A stretch of DNA of 64,000 nt from Hirsutella rhossiliensis. Taxonomy: Eukaryota > Ascomycota > Sordariomycetes > Hypocreales > Ophiocordycipitaceae. Shown here piece after piece: positions 1 to 11,290 of this stretch. Numbering within the stretch: the first letter of the stretch is position 1; every line of letters begins with the position of its first letter. Both the position numbers and the translations under genes were made by a program. The notes beneath the pieces are model-generated. The model was not told where the DNA came from and did not search any database. It saw only the letters and a program-made list of their open reading frames with translations. The DNA is taken from positions 558,001 to 622,000 of the forward strand of contig NW_025408685.1 in NCBI RefSeq assembly GCF_020360975.1, read 5' to 3'.

Positions 1-35
1 GCTGGCTAGTGGGCAGTGCAAACTGAAGAAAGAAA

Positions 36-413
36 CTAGATCCCTAGCAACGTAGAGATATCGATGAGACCGAGTTGTTTGACGAAAGTAGCAAATTTCT
101 GGCCTGGCAGAGCTTTGGTGAGGCCGTCTGCAATCATCTGGGAAGTAGGCGTATAAGTGAGCTTATAGAGGCCTTTCTAAGGATTGAACCCTGGGATGAC
201 TTGCGAGTCTTTTTATCATCAGCGAAAGCAGCGTCGGATGCGCTTTGGAAATCGCTATGATGTTGAGCGTGGAGCTGAGGAACAACATCCTCGTCGAGGC
301 AGGGTTTTCCTGAAAACTGGATGGCGAGATACCTAGTGGCGTAAAGGTACTCGATCAGATGGTCTGCGAGCTTGGAGTGATGCTCGGAAGGGTTGTTGAG
401 GAATTCAGCTAGT
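36..413 (-). pseudogene. copia-1 RNase H remnant
   Basis: Continuation of the copia-1 pol on the minus strand. The sequence gives the post-RT motif of copia elements (TRSDIAKPASKLAEFL), then the start of RNase H around SDAAFADDKKTRKSSQG. It then jumps to the terminal copia motif DGLTKALPGQKFATF. Most of the central RNase H domain is therefore deleted. A TAG stop near position 36 ends the frame. Confidence 0.8.
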
Positions 414-1220
414 TTAGACGCTGGCTTGGCTATGTCCGAGCGGGTGATAGCTGCGGCGTAGGTCAGTGATCCAACTTTGCTCTGGTATAGCTGAATTTGG
501 TCTGGAGAAGCCCGCCCTGTGTGCGGCTGGACTTCGTTGCACGGGAAAGGGCTCCTCTGAAGTGGTCACGCCGTTGAAGGTCGAACCGTTGAACCATCCT
601 TTCAATGTAGGAGTCTTGGCATAGCCAAAGCTTCCTGTTGGGTCTGTCACGTAGGACTCTGATACCAAGGAACCATTGTAATTCCCTTGGTCTGTCATCG
701 CGTACTTCCTCTTGAGGGCTGCAACCATCTCATCAGCTGCGTCCTCGTTTTCCTTGCGATAGAGGAAAACAATATCGTCAACGAAGAAGAAAACAGTGAG
801 CCAGTCGTTCTGGAAGATGCAGGGTTCGTCGGGACACTGTGTAAGACCAAGCTCTCTGAATGCAGCAGTGAGTTCCTTCTGCCAAAGAAGAGGGGACCGT
901 CGGAGGCCATAGAGGGCTCGCATGAGGCGAAGAGCCCATCCCTGTCTGTAGTATCCGTCTGGGAAGGCTACATAGACCTCCTCCTCGTCTTCTAAGAGGG
1001 CGTTTGTGAAGGCATTAACTGCGTCGAGCTGTCGGGTCTCAAGGTCGAATTTGGCGGTGATGGCCATGAGAATCCGGAAAGAACGTCCTGCAAGGGTTGC
1101 TGCATAGGTGTCCTTGTCACCTAGCTGTTGAAGATCTCCTCGAACACAAAGACGGGCTTTGAACTTTGTAAGAAAGCCATGCTTGTCGAACTTATACTTA
1201 AAGACCCAGGTAAGTGGCAA
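414..1220 (-). pseudogene. copia-1 reverse transcriptase (RVT_2 type)
   Basis: This segment would encode the polymerase that copies element RNA into DNA in the cytoplasmic virus-like particle. Visible motifs are WVFKYKFDKHG and KARLCVRGD (typical of RVT_2), LDAVNAFTNALL carrying the first catalytic Asp, ALYGLRRSPLLW, and the active-site motif FFVDDIVFL, equivalent to YVDD. The frame is open for about 230 residues and then drifts out of frame before RNase H. Neighbours on the same strand are integrase upstream and RNase H downstream. The domain call is secure; the gene is broken on both sides. Confidence 0.9.
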
Positions 1221-1341
1221 AAGCTTGCCCGTGACCTGGTCTCTGGGGACCGCTCTGAAGGTTCCTCTCTGTTGGAGTGCTTTCCACTCGGCGTGGGCTC
1301 CTTCTCTGAACTGAGGACCAAATCTGTGGGTGCGAAGTTCC

Positions 1342-2580
1342 TTATACGTCGTAGGTTCGGGAGGAAGGTGTCGTCTGTGAAGTTTTCTTCTCTGCCGAGA
1401 AAGAAAGAGCTGTGGAATTGACCCTTAGTGTTGGTCGAAAAAGCACTGAGCTTGCGAGGCTTTGGAGTGCGGGCTGAGCGCCGTGGCTGAGAGTCACTCG
1501 GACCGGGGTCCGGTGTCGGATATGGGTGCTGAATGTCATGAAACTCATCCTGATCATCCGAGTCCTCATGATCAGATGGTTCGGGTTGTACCACAATCGT
1601 GGTGGCGTCTCCTTGGTCTGAGGTTGAGGAGATTGCTCAACGGGGTCAGGTTCAGGTTCATCGATTTGAGTGGGGATTTCCTCGTAATCCGACTCGTCCT
1701 CGATGTGGGCTGGAAGCTGTACTTCCACGCGCTGCGGGATAGGTTCTGGTGGCTGATCATTTCCGTCATAGAAGATGCTTTCATTGAAGGTCACATCTCG
1801 GACCCTTCGGACTTCTGATGTGGACGGAATCCAGATCCTGAAAATGTTCGTGGAATCATATCCAACGAGATAACCGATTTCTGTGTGAGGGTCGGTCTTT
1901 AGGTCCTTCTTCTGTCTGTTCTGAATGGCCTGGGGTGTCAAGGGATAGGCTCTGCAGCCGTATGCCTTGAGAAACGTGATGTCAGGCTGGTCTTGCTGGT
2001 AGCCTATGTCTCTGTTGTTGTCTCGCAGCCACTGATGAAGCAGCTGGAAAGGCGTTCGGAAGCTGTGGTTCTGCATGGGCGATCTGTTGTGCAAAAACAC
2101 TGCAGCTTTCCAGGTTTCTGGCCAAAGATCAGATGGTAAATTGGCATCAATTCCCATTGTTCTGGCCTGGGCAGATATTACCCCCCCAGATCGCTCTGCA
2201 GAACCGTTTTGAGCGGGAGTGTAAGGGGCAGAAGGTTCATCTTGAATCCCCTTTTCCTCGATCCAGCTCTCATACGCACTCTGAAGAGAACGATCGTTAT
2301 CACGGTGGATAATGCAAATGTTGAGATTCCATTGGCGTTGAACCATTGCCTCGTGGTTTCTCAAAGCAGTCATAACGGACCCTTGTGTCGCGTCATTCAG
2401 AAGGTAGATGAAGATCATGCTTGTAAATTCATCTTTGATAAGAAGAACAGCTTCCTTGCCGTTGAATGAGGTGTTCATACTGAAGATATCAACGTAGATT
2501 CTCCAGAATGGTCTGGGGCTCGGTTTTGAGGGTTCGGCGAGACGACCTTCTTTCCCTTCCCAAGGGAACACGCGGTGCAA
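1342..2580 (-). pseudogene. copia-1 integrase
   Basis: Retroviral-type integrase core (rve). The first catalytic Asp is in YVDIFSM, the second in IIHRDND, and the Glu in the SAERSGG motif. The C-terminal part contains the copia-type GKRAY-like segment (YGCRAYPLTP) and a later DVTFNESIFYDG motif, both usual in fungal copia polyproteins. A hydrophilic, proline-rich linker with many Glu and Asp follows before the RT. The product would insert element cDNA into chromosomal DNA. The frame overlaps the upstream pre-integrase frame, so one frameshift separates them. Confidence 0.9.
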
Positions 2581-3112
2581 TCGATGGTAACTGGGCCTTT
2601 GATCTTCGAACCCGTCGTGTTCTCAACAAGATGCTCTAGGGCTTGAGCGTTCAAGTGACCTAGGCGCTTATGCCAAAGCGTAGCATCTGCTGTTTTCACT
2701 GCGCGAGGTGCAGATGAAGATGTGAAGTTGGAGGCGTGAGAGTCCTCCTTAATCGGGTTGAACTCGATGACCGGTTGACGAAAGCGGCGTTTCGTATGAA
2801 ATATAATCTGATCGTCTTTAGAGACGCGTCCAGATAGTGGATTCCAGTTGTATCCCTTCGCAAGAAAGCGGTCGAGGGATGCGATGTTGGTGTGGAATTT
2901 TGGCACGAAGGCAACTTCGTTGAGCTGAAAAAGTCCTCCTTCTTCAAGCTTCATACGGACTGTGCCGTAGCCAAGGATCTGAAGTTGACTATCGCCTGCA
3001 AAGAGCTCTTCTGGCTCTGCAAGGGCGGTGTAGTCAAGAAAACAGGATCGGTTGTTGCAAATGTGTGTGTCTGATCCGGAATCAAGGATAAAGGAGTCAT
3101 ACAGCGGGTAGA
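2475..3112 (-). pseudogene. copia-1 aspartic protease and GAG-pre-integrase region
   Basis: In this minus frame the protease active site reads DSGSDTHICNN near 3060-3100, a DSG variant of the DTG catalytic triad. The frame runs on into the GAG-pre-integrase zinc domain, with HKRLGHLN and CTACSLGK. The protease would mature the polyprotein in the particle. The gag frame (2951-3625) reads the same DNA in another phase, so a frameshift separates gag from protease. Confidence 0.85.
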
Positions 3113-3625
3113 CTGCCTTTCCCGTCGAGAAACTGGTTGATGGAGGTGTTGAGGAGGCGGTGTGTTGTCAGGAGCTGGTAGAAGACCGGCAAACGCTGTA
3201 CCTTTAACGGAGGAGTCGGACGATTTCTCCATTTCCTTCTTCTTGAAGTCTTGTGCTTTCTCCGTCATCTTCTTTGCCCATGGATTGGAGTCGAGGATTT
3301 CCTTGATCTTCTTCTCAACCTTCTGATCAGGAGTCCAGCCATCAGGCCGAGCTGATTTGATGAGATAGAAGCAATCTACGAAGCGGTGATATTCTCCGCA
3401 GACACACATAGGAACACCATCAGCGTTCTTGCTTGAAGACCACTTAGGCTTGTCCTCTTTCCTCTCCGATTTCTCTCCCTTGCCTTGGAAGGCAGCTCCG
3501 AATGATCCTTTGCTGTTGTTGGCGGCCTTGATTCGGTGAGCTCGTTCAAAGATCTCACTGATCTTAATGCCGTCCGGGAAGTCGGTCTTCCAATCAGGCT
3601 TGCCGAATACGGCCTCGTCTTCCAT
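2951..3625 (-). pseudogene. copia-1 gag C-terminal part with zinc knuckle
   Basis: Lysine-rich continuation of gag. The Cys/His motif CVCGEYHRFVDC near 3385-3420 is a copia-type zinc knuckle that would bind element RNA. Gag forms the particle shell. The frame is out of phase with both the N-terminal gag (3721-4266) and the protease, so this is a decayed coding segment. Confidence 0.75.
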
Positions 3626-3720
3626 TTTGTTGACCCAATAGTCTGTGAATGGGGCGTTGATGGACGAAACAGCCTGTAGGAAATCTTGGGTAGGGCGAAG
3701 GTCCTGGACATCAGGAAGCC

Positions 3721-4266
3721 CTAATTGCTTTGCCTCAGTGAGGACTTTCTGCCATTGGGTGACCCAAGCTTCGATCTTGGTCCTGTTTGGCGACTGAAGG
3801 GTGGAACGATAACGCTGAACAACTTCCTCTCGAGTGCCCAGTCGGTTGGGGCCACACGAGCCTGAAGCAAGGCAAGTTGCTTTGCAACGTCGTGTTCCTC
3901 GGCAATGGTGCTGTAGTAGTTGCCGATGGTCTTGACGATGTGTTGTTGAAGGCTGGCGAGTGCCTTCACTTGATCCCTATACCCTTGAAGCTTCGAGCGG
4001 TATTGGGTGTGGAGGAATTCGAGACGGCGAAATTCCTCCGAGGTCAGATCCACGAGATCAGATGCTTCGTGGTTGATTTGTCGGAATGTTGGTTCAACTG
4101 GCTGCTGAAGAACCGGCTTACCCTCCTTGACGGCAGGGTCCAGAAAGTCCCAAAGACTGTGGGACGTGGCGAATTTCTTGATGATAGAAATCCATTGTTT
4201 CCAGTCGCAAGGGCCGTTGAGCACGGTGCCCTTGGAAGAGCCATCAAGATCTAGAGCTGAGCTCAT
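3721..4266 (-). pseudogene. copia-1 gag N-terminal part
   Basis: Opens with an ATG at 4266, 58 bp inside the primer binding site, which is the expected start of the copia polyprotein. The 181 residues contain the WKQWISIIKKFA segment and later RSKLQGYRDQVKAL, resembling the helical gag domain of fungal copia elements. It leaves frame near 3760. Confidence 0.8.
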
Positions 4267-4324
4267 TGTGGAAGCTATTCTGCGCAGCGGAATGAACGAG
4301 AATAAGATACCCAGTCAATGGCAG

Positions 4325-4338
4325 ACCGGGCTCATAAC
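4325..4338 (-). promoter_or_regulatory. copia-1 primer binding site (initiator-Met half-tRNA type)
   Basis: The plus strand reads ACCGGGCTCATAAC directly beside the LTR. This matches the anticodon-arm region of initiator tRNA-Met, with CAT as the anticodon. On the element strand it is the complement, as in Drosophila copia, which primes from an internally cleaved iMet half-tRNA. The same sequence sits at the same place in the second copia element (36007-36020). Confidence 0.75.
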
Positions 4339-4609
4339 TATCGCACGGAGGATGAGCAAGTGGGCATAAAGATCAGGGACTGGAAGACTCTTGATTCTGC
4401 TATCTAAGGTGGGAAAGAGGCGAGATCTTTATAGACTGCCTGAATATGAGAATGGAAGGGAATGGTAGTGAATGGAAGCATCTGATCGGATCATCTGGAA
4501 GCCACTGATGCGTTGATGATGCCTCCTAGAAGTTTCTGTGGGGAAATGTGGAAACGGACTGTGCGAATAGGGGGTCAGACTGTTGGAGGCTGATATCCTA
4601 TGTGTGACA
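4339..4609 (-). repeat. copia-1 5' LTR
   Basis: 271 bp immediately outside the primer binding site. On the element strand it starts TGTCACACATAG and ends GTGCGATA. The ideal inverted terminus TGTC..GACA is changed by one base. A TATAAAG box on the minus strand near 4430 fits the LTR promoter. The partner LTR lies outside the window, so ends are set by the TGTC/GATA termini and by the PBS. Confidence 0.7.
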
Positions 4610-6040
4610 AAGGGGCTCTATAATATAGTCTAAGGGAATAACCCTTAAAGATAAAAGACCTCTACTAGATATCTATACCTTCCTTTAGGAAAAGCGGGTT
4701 AAGATAAGCCTATCCTAATAAATAAAAATATGCATTTTATATATAAGTTAATTACGATCAGAATAAATACCCTATTACCTATTTTAGCCTAGCGGTTCCG
4801 AAGATATCCGCGATACGAGAATAGGTAGGGCATAGAATATTCTAGTTAAATCTACTACTTATACTAGAACCTATAGTCTTACGTTAACTATTACGTTATA
4901 ATTAGACCACCTACTAAGTTAGGAAGACATACTATAGATAGAGCTTTTAAGCACTATAGAATATACTAGAAAGCTAACTAATTAGTCTACTAGTAGGCGA
5001 GCAATGGTCTATAAAAGACAAAGGATTTCCCTAGGAGTAGTAGATAGGATAAGTAAGTTTATAAGTATCTTTTACAACGGTATTCTTTTAATATATTATT
5101 TAGCCCCTTATATACTCGTTATAAATTCCGGACGAAATCCTACCCTATACTCCTTCGACCGATCCTTCCGCTTACGTTATCGATTACCCGATCCTACGCT
5201 TATTGCTTATACCTTTTAATACTTATATAGTAAAGAAGCTTTTAAAGTAGCGGGAAAATTAGTCTCTATACTTTAAGGGGCTACCTATTAAATTAGCTAA
5301 CCTTCTTACTAGCTAGACTAAGCTAGTAGCTTAGAGCGTCCCTAACCTCTTAGAGACCCCTATCCTTAATATCTTTACTATAAAGGCTAAGAACTTTAGC
5401 GGGATCGATATCCTAGGGCAGCCTAGGTAGCTAGGCACCCTAGGCCTAACCTAGAAGGTAGGATCTATAATCTTTATAGTCCTTTTAAAGGCTATAAAGG
5501 CTAAATACTAAAAAAAGGGCCTTTATATAGTAGGTCTATAGCTTTAAGTTAAGGCTTATAAGGAATATACTATATATATATAGTACTATAAGTGCCTTTC
5601 CTTTAGCTATAACTCTTAGACTTACTAGTAGCTTATTAAGTATACCTTTTTACTTAGAAAAGTACTTAAGTCTAGCTCTTAAGGCATAGACCTTATTAAT
5701 AATACAGTTTATTTAAAAAGCTCGCTTAAAAGAGTATTATATATTATTATAACTTAACGAGGGTCCTAAAGACCTTAGAAGGGTCTTAGTAGGCTATAGA
5801 CTAATATATAGCTATTAAAGGTTAGGCTTACGCCTATACGCACTAATAGGCGCGCCCCTTATCCCTATAAGCAGAGACGATACTATCGCCGTATCCGGAG
5901 GCATCGAATACGGTAGTCGACCTAAGGGATGCTAAGGAAGTTACTAGACGGATCCGGGTAACTATAAGCTGCCGGATTAATAGGGAAACCTACCCCCCCC
6001 CCATACTTTATATATATATATATAGTCACACCCACGGACT
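4610..6040. repeat. RIP-degraded AT-rich island
   Basis: About 1.4 kb very rich in TpA, with hardly any CpA or TpG although CpG is still present. That is the footprint of repeat-induced point mutation in Pezizomycotina (CpA to TpA on both strands). No credible ORF or domain survives. It ends in a poly-C run and a (TA)n stretch near 5993-6024. A Fot-type terminus at 6156-6205 suggests part of it was a DNA transposon, but the identity is unrecoverable by eye. Confidence 0.75.
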
Positions 6041-6155
6041 CCGTCTTTTAGGCAGGACAGCGCAATCTACACCCTCTTTCTTCAATGCAAAGACCCAATA
6101 ACTAGTAATAACGGGCGTCCGGACCTTTTAGGCGCGTCCGGCTATTTTCCGCCCA

Positions 6156-6205
6156 ACTAAGGGGTGTGCCCCTTAGGTGGCCCCCGCAGGACCTAGCCAA
6201 CGGGT
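6156..6205. repeat. Fot-like terminal inverted repeat relic ending CCAACGGG-TA
   Basis: AACTAAGGGG..CCCCTTAG followed by CCAACGGGTA closely matches the right terminus of the Fot-like element ending at 28329 and resembles the terminus at 52688. No left partner is visible, so this is an orphan end bordering the RIPped island. Confidence 0.6.
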
Positions 6206-6207
6206 AT

Positions 6208-7829
6208 ATATCTCCAGCGTTTGAGCCGCGATGAAGCGACAGGGGCGCTGGACATGGCCTCGAGACACGGGGGGGCGAGGCATCAAACTATCCTGCCGAC
6301 TGACGGGACCGGCAATTCCAAGCCCCTTTTTTGGCTCTTTCTTCTTTGACCTGGCCTGCTTCTCGGACGCCTGCATGGGGCCCAGCTCAAAAGTCCCAAA
6401 GGCTGGTTGCAGGTCGGTGTCGCGAGCCGCGGCAACTCAGCAAAAGGAAGAAGACAACGAGGCCTGGCCGCATCGACCCTACATTTCTGCAGGGTCACTT
6501 CCGCCCGGCGATCAATACGATGCCGGGAACTTTCCCGCTTCGGTTGACATTGTCGGGTATCGGTGTCATCTGGATGCGACGCTGTGAGGTTGATCATCGG
6601 GAGTCGGCTACCGGCTTTGGAAAGGGGAGAACTGCTGCGGAGAGCCCTCTCTACTCTTACATACGAATGCCCGAGTCCGAACTCGGCAGGTAGAGATGAA
6701 GGGCCGATGGGCGATGAGGGATGACGAGGGGGCGACCAGCCAACGTCGCCAGGCGTGCCAAGTCCCCAGGGTGCCGGGCTTATTCAGGGATTCTCAAGGG
6801 TATTACTATGGGTGCATGGCGATGCTTTGTGGTAGATGGCGTACGTCTCTTTGCGGCCCGAGGAAGGGTAGCGCGAGACAAGGCGAGAGCGAGAAGGACG
6901 TCAGCGAAGAGCACCAAGTCTGTGAGGGTGGCCGGTGAGAGAAACGGGCGTGGTCTCGGCTCAACTCGTGTCCGTCCGAGAGGCTGTATGACAGGGACAA
7001 TGACGACGATGAGACCAGCCGCAAACGGGAGGCCTCTGGTCGACATTGCAGCGAGGCTTTTCGGCCGCTGTTTTGCAGCTCATTCGATTGCATTGTTGAG
7101 ATGGACAGAGCAAGATGGATGGACAGATACTTGAGACAGATCAGGGGAGGCGTGACGATGAGATGTTTGCATCAAGTGGGAATCAAGCGAGCCTGGTTCA
7201 CGCAGAGATATCTGAACCGCCATATTGCACTGATCTGTCCAGCGGAAGACTCGGGGCGTTGCATGTGTGATGTAAGCTGTGTGGTCGCATTTGCCGCTGT
7301 TGCATGCAGGTGATGCTGACCATGGGCCGCGAGCTATCGATTCACCACGAATGGGATGGGCGTGGCGGACAGGCCGAGAGACAAAACATTGAGAGAGGAG
7401 AGAGATGTGTATAAACGCTGAGAGAGAGTGGGATGTTTATAAACATTGGGGAGAGGGGAGAGACAAACGTTGTGAGTGTGAGAGAGCAACATTGTGAGTG
7501 AGCGGGAGAGCGACAAACAGTGTGAGAGGAAGAGAGAGAAGCGAGAAAGGCACCAGGACAGCAACGATAAGGGCGTTCCTGTCCAGGACAGCTTGCGTGA
7601 TTGTCCGGGATATCCGTTTCAGCCCGCGCCCCCTCTTTCGGCCGAGTTTACGCGCTCAAAGTGCATGGATAGGCGTGTCCCCCCAAGTATAAAGTGACAC
7701 TGCCCCAAGCTAGACGATGCATGTGAACATGCGTAAGAGAAAGTCTCCGTCTGCCTCTTGCATCCCCCTCCCCCCCTTCCCCCGAGCAGGAACAAAGAGC
7801 ATTACTCAAGATTGAAGCCACGGACCAGC
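6208..7829. other. intergenic DNA without a recognisable gene
   Basis: GC-rich sequence with several overlapping ORFs under 140 codons on both strands, none showing a domain, signal peptide or intron structure I can support. A purine-rich GA/GAGA tract covers roughly 7370-7560. The final few hundred bases are the likely promoter region of the O-methyltransferase. I saw no clear TATA box. Confidence 0.5.
7370..7560. repeat. GA-rich low-complexity tract
   Basis: Dense GAGAGAG and GTGTGAGAG runs on the plus strand. The short Leu/Ser-rich ORFs on the opposite strand are artefacts of this composition. Confidence 0.6.
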
Positions 7830-8759
7830 ATGAAGCACACAAGCATCTCGACGATATACGCGACGGCGGAGCTGGCGGAAAAGTCGTCCAACTACTGCGA
7901 GGCGCACTCGCTGGCGCTGCCGCGGCACATCACCGACTACCACGCGAGCGTGTGGGCGCGGCGCGACGACTCGCTGATGATGAGCAGCAACCAACAGTCG
8001 CAGCTGCACATCTTCCTGGCCAGGGCGTTTGGGGTCAAGCGAGGTCGGTTTGCCTTGGGGTGATGGGTGGGATACACACGCGTCCGTGACAGCGCGTGTG
8101 TGTATGAGACCGGAGTGAGACATGGCTCGAGGCACGGCAGACTGTCCTGACACGTCCCATCTAGTCATCGATGTCGGCGTCTTTGTCGGCTACTCGGCCA
8201 TGGTGTGGTCCCACGCCGTCGGGCCCGATGGCCTCGTCACGGGCCTGGAGATTTCGCCCGAGTTTGCGCGCGAGGCGGGCGAGGCGTTTGCGGCCAACGG
8301 CATCAACAACATTGAGACGATCGTGGGCGACGCCTCGGAGACGTACGTGCCTGTTCGGATTCGGGAGAGGTCTGGCCCCATGGGACCTGGACCTGCTAAC
8401 ATGCTTCCGCACACAGCCTCCCGAAGCTCGCCTCGGACACGCCCTACGACGCCGTGTTCCTCGACGCCGACAAGCCCGGGTACGGGGGCTACATGGAGCA
8501 GCTGCTGGACGGGTCGCAGCCGGGGGCGGCGCGGCGGCTGCTACGGCCCGGGGCGCTCATCGTGGCGGACAACGTGCTGCGGTGGGGCCACATCCCGGCG
8601 CCGGGGCTGACGACGTCGTACTGGACGTCGGAGGAGCTGAAGCAGCGCGAGCTCGAGGGCCTGCGGCGCTTCAACGACCGGTGCGCGGCGGAGCCGAGGC
8701 TCGAGGTGGTGATGCTGCCCGTGTGGGACGGGGTGAGCTTGATGAGGCTGCTGGACTGA
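7830..8759 (+). CDS. class-I SAM-dependent O-methyltransferase (caffeoyl-CoA OMT-like, family 3)
   Basis: Joining 7830-8043, 8165-8342 and 8417-8759 gives an uninterrupted 244-residue protein. The exon 1/2 junction restores the SAM-binding glycine motif VIDVGVFVGYSA, followed by the acidic loop GLEISPEF. The exon 2/3 junction restores GDASETLPKL, leading to the DAVFLDADKPGYGGYM motif, whose Asp residues bind metal and substrate in this family, then ADNVLRWGHI. The intron ends are GTCGGT..CTAG (121 bp; weak donor) and GTACGT..ACAG (74 bp). Length and motif order fit small cation-dependent OMTs that methylate catechol-type hydroxyls. The substrate is unknown, and no biosynthetic cluster is visible beside it. 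No frameshift or RIP damage is seen, so it is probably functional. Confidence 0.9.
8044..8164 (+). other. intron 1 of the O-methyltransferase gene
   Basis: Removing this stretch joins codon-split G|TC (Val) and rebuilds the SAM-binding motif. The donor is GTCGGT, poorer than the fungal consensus GTRAGT; the acceptor is CTAG. The donor base is inferred from frame and motif, not from transcripts. Confidence 0.7.
8343..8416 (+). other. intron 2 of the O-methyltransferase gene
   Basis: GTACGT donor and ACACAG acceptor, 74 bp. Splicing joins GAGAC|C and restores the ETLPKL segment of the family. Confidence 0.85.
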
Positions 8760-10996
8760 GGATTGATTGGTGAGCGAGCGCCGGGTCTTTGGATGGATTA
8801 GGTAAACAGGCAGGTTCGGTTCTGGTTGACAACTAGAAGAAAGACTGTGTGTGTTGTCGACGTTTCCTCTTGGATGCTGTGCTCCGCCACGGGGGTGGGA
8901 GTGGAATGGGCGAGGAAGAGAGTGCGTCAGCTGTCACATCCGGTGAGTCTAACGCGCAGGACGAATGTCGCAGCCAGCCAGGAAGGGTGCGCACCGCCTT
9001 GGTAGGTCGCCGGTGTGGAACAACTGGACTCTAGGCGTTTGACTTTGTAGAGGATAGAGGACAGTTGCCGGCTGTCGAAAGGTTTCTGTAAAAGGCATTA
9101 TGATGTGGAATGTTTGATGTGGGAATCAGGGAGGGGTCCAACTACAATAGCAGCAGCACTGCTCACGCACTGTAACGCCTATGGGGCCGCTTCCTGCACT
9201 GTAATGCACTGTAGGGCGCAGGGCGTCTGAGACGAGACAGCTCTCACTGTATCACGAGCGGTGAAAAGACAGACAGACAGCCTTGGAAAAGACAACATGC
9301 GTCACGCAACAGACGGCGACGACAAGCTTTGCCAAGCCTCCGCGCGCTGCCAGAAATGCTTGACCGCGAGGAGGAAGATGCGAGGGCGGGCGGGAGAGCG
9401 CGAGCGCTGTACTGTATTGCATCCACCCTTGCACTCTGAGTACTCGCAGCGCTCACTCTCTACACCAGCATCATCGTCACATTCTTACGCTCCGGTCTCA
9501 CGGCGTACAGCACAGCAAGCACTTTGCCCCTGCCTATAGATGTGAGCCAAGAGGCCCTGCGTTCCAATGCCGCCCGAGCCATGGCGACTTGCCACCGTCC
9601 ACCTTGGGGCGCCACGTATTTTCCCAATGCGACAGTGCCGTCCGCCGCTGGGGCGCATAAGCACTGTATCAGCACTGTAGCCACTGTGTCCGAGGGCCAC
9701 CTGAGGCGTGGCATGAGGCACGACCTGCCCCCCCCCCCTCCTGTAATTAGCACAGTGCCCAGGGCAGGAAGGATGAGGCCTTCGGCACTCCCTTTGCCCG
9801 ACCGAGTGCCGTGCTTGGCTCACTCCGCATTCTGGTGTCACGGCGGTAATAAATCAATGCCTCGCTGGTACGGAGTACGGAGTGGGTACTGTGCATTCCT
9901 GAAGCATACACAGTACGTACTGGCGCCTGGGACTAGCATCCTCCCTGGCATCCGGCTTCTAATTGCACTGTGCTCCAAGTCTCCCTCGATGCGACAGATT
10001 ACGTGGGCCGGCGCTGGCTTGTCTGACTGTCATGTCAGCAAGTACTCCGTACTGTACCACTCGCCACTCACCACTCACCACTCACCCACTAGTAGTTCAT
10101 AACTTCACGGCCCTTATGGCACCTCGATCCCGTCGTCCATAGGGTCATGAAAACGCTAAATAGTTGTCTTACAAGGGATCAAGTAAGAATGGAATGCGAG
10201 AGCTTGGCGGAGTCTACAGGAAACGTCCAGCATTGAACCGTCAGAATGCCATGTCGGGGTGCCTAGAGTGTCCAAGTCCGGCAGCAAGGACTGCGGCTAC
10301 AGGCGCGTATTGGCGACCACGAAGATTGCCGGCGAGTGGCCTTTGTCCACGCCATCTCTATAAGTCATTAATGTCCTTCAGTCGATGATCATCGGTTCTT
10401 ATTCGCGACGATGGCTAGACAGAAAAGGCCGCGCGGCATTGGAACTTGGCGCAGCATCGGATGCGACTTTGCAGGTCACCGTGCATCCTCGTACATGCAT
10501 GGGAAACGTCAATTTCTTTTCCAGAATGAACAGGGGCTATGAAGGGAGGGTGACGATACGTATGCATGGGAGGCGTGCGCAGATCGGCTGGACCAAGAAG
10601 ACGGTGAGGGCTGAGGAGACGTGCGGCGACGAGAAGTCTTCGCTAGCACCGGATAAAACTTTTCTGCCTTGGCAGTCAACTCATGGCGTCATCCCGGGTC
10701 GGCTCGTGCAACGGCTTGATGAAGAAATCCTGGAGAGTCGAGAGCGCTCTCATGACACTAGATGTTGAGGCATGGGGGCGTGAAACGAGGCCTTCACGGG
10801 GTCATGCCGTTGATGTCGAGAGAATCTTCTTCTATTAGTCATACACAAGCTTCCGAGTTAGCCGGCAAATACCCGAGTTCACGCCCGTACATGTACATGT
10901 ACTTGAAGCTCGACCGACATTCTGGAACCCGGATTGAAAGCTCAGAAGCTTGAATTATTATCTCTCTATTGAATCGGAAAAGCTGTGTGGTGGTCG
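8760..10996. other. long intergenic stretch without a supported gene
   Basis: More than 2 kb with only short overlapping ORFs and no recognisable domain. Repeated CACTGTA/TACAGTG words occur in 9165-9690, and clustered TACGGAGTA-type words lie near 9868-9925 and 10040-10060. ORFs at 9524-10102 and 10385-10768 have no family features or flanking intron signals that I can defend. Confidence 0.5.
9165..9690. repeat. dispersed CACTGTA word cluster
   Basis: CACTGTA, often as GCACTGTA, recurs many times with irregular spacing, for example near 9168, 9196, 9206, 9244, 9661, 9671 and 9681. Its function is unknown. It may be a degenerate minisatellite. Confidence 0.45.
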
Positions 10997-11290
10997 AGAA
11001 CAACAGCCCATTAAGACCTTAACGAAGCCACCTGCCCAGGAACCCATCACTGAGGCACTACAGATAACAACATCACCTCCCACGACTTCCGCTCTGACCC
11101 AAGATGCCCTTGACCCAACCTCTCTTACAGTTCATCCGACAACACACCGCTTCAAGCACCCGAACTCGTCCAACCCGTCCACACCCCAACCCGAACTATT
11201 ATCCGAGCCTATGTCCCTCGAGGCATACACAAAACTCCACCGGATGATATCCCGAACGCCACCGTCGATGGCGACACACAGCAGAAATTC

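Larger units (their letters stand above)
1..4609 (-). mobile_element. Ty1/copia-type LTR retrotransposon, copy 1 (cut by window edge)
   Basis: Reading right to left, this element has a 5' LTR (4339-4609), a primer binding site, gag, protease, integrase, reverse transcriptase and RNase H. Integrase ahead of RT is the copia order. The pol stop codon lies near position 36, so the polypurine tract and 3' LTR are beyond the left edge. At least four frameshifts and a deletion inside RNase H make it non-functional. CpA and TpG are normal, so it was not heavily RIPped although it borders a RIPped island. Confidence 0.93.

Noticed and set aside
6231..7134. Overlapping ORFs of 118-137 codons upstream of the O-methyltransferase
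   Set aside because: Both strands and several frames are open equally in GC-rich sequence; no conserved motif or splice structure supports any of them.
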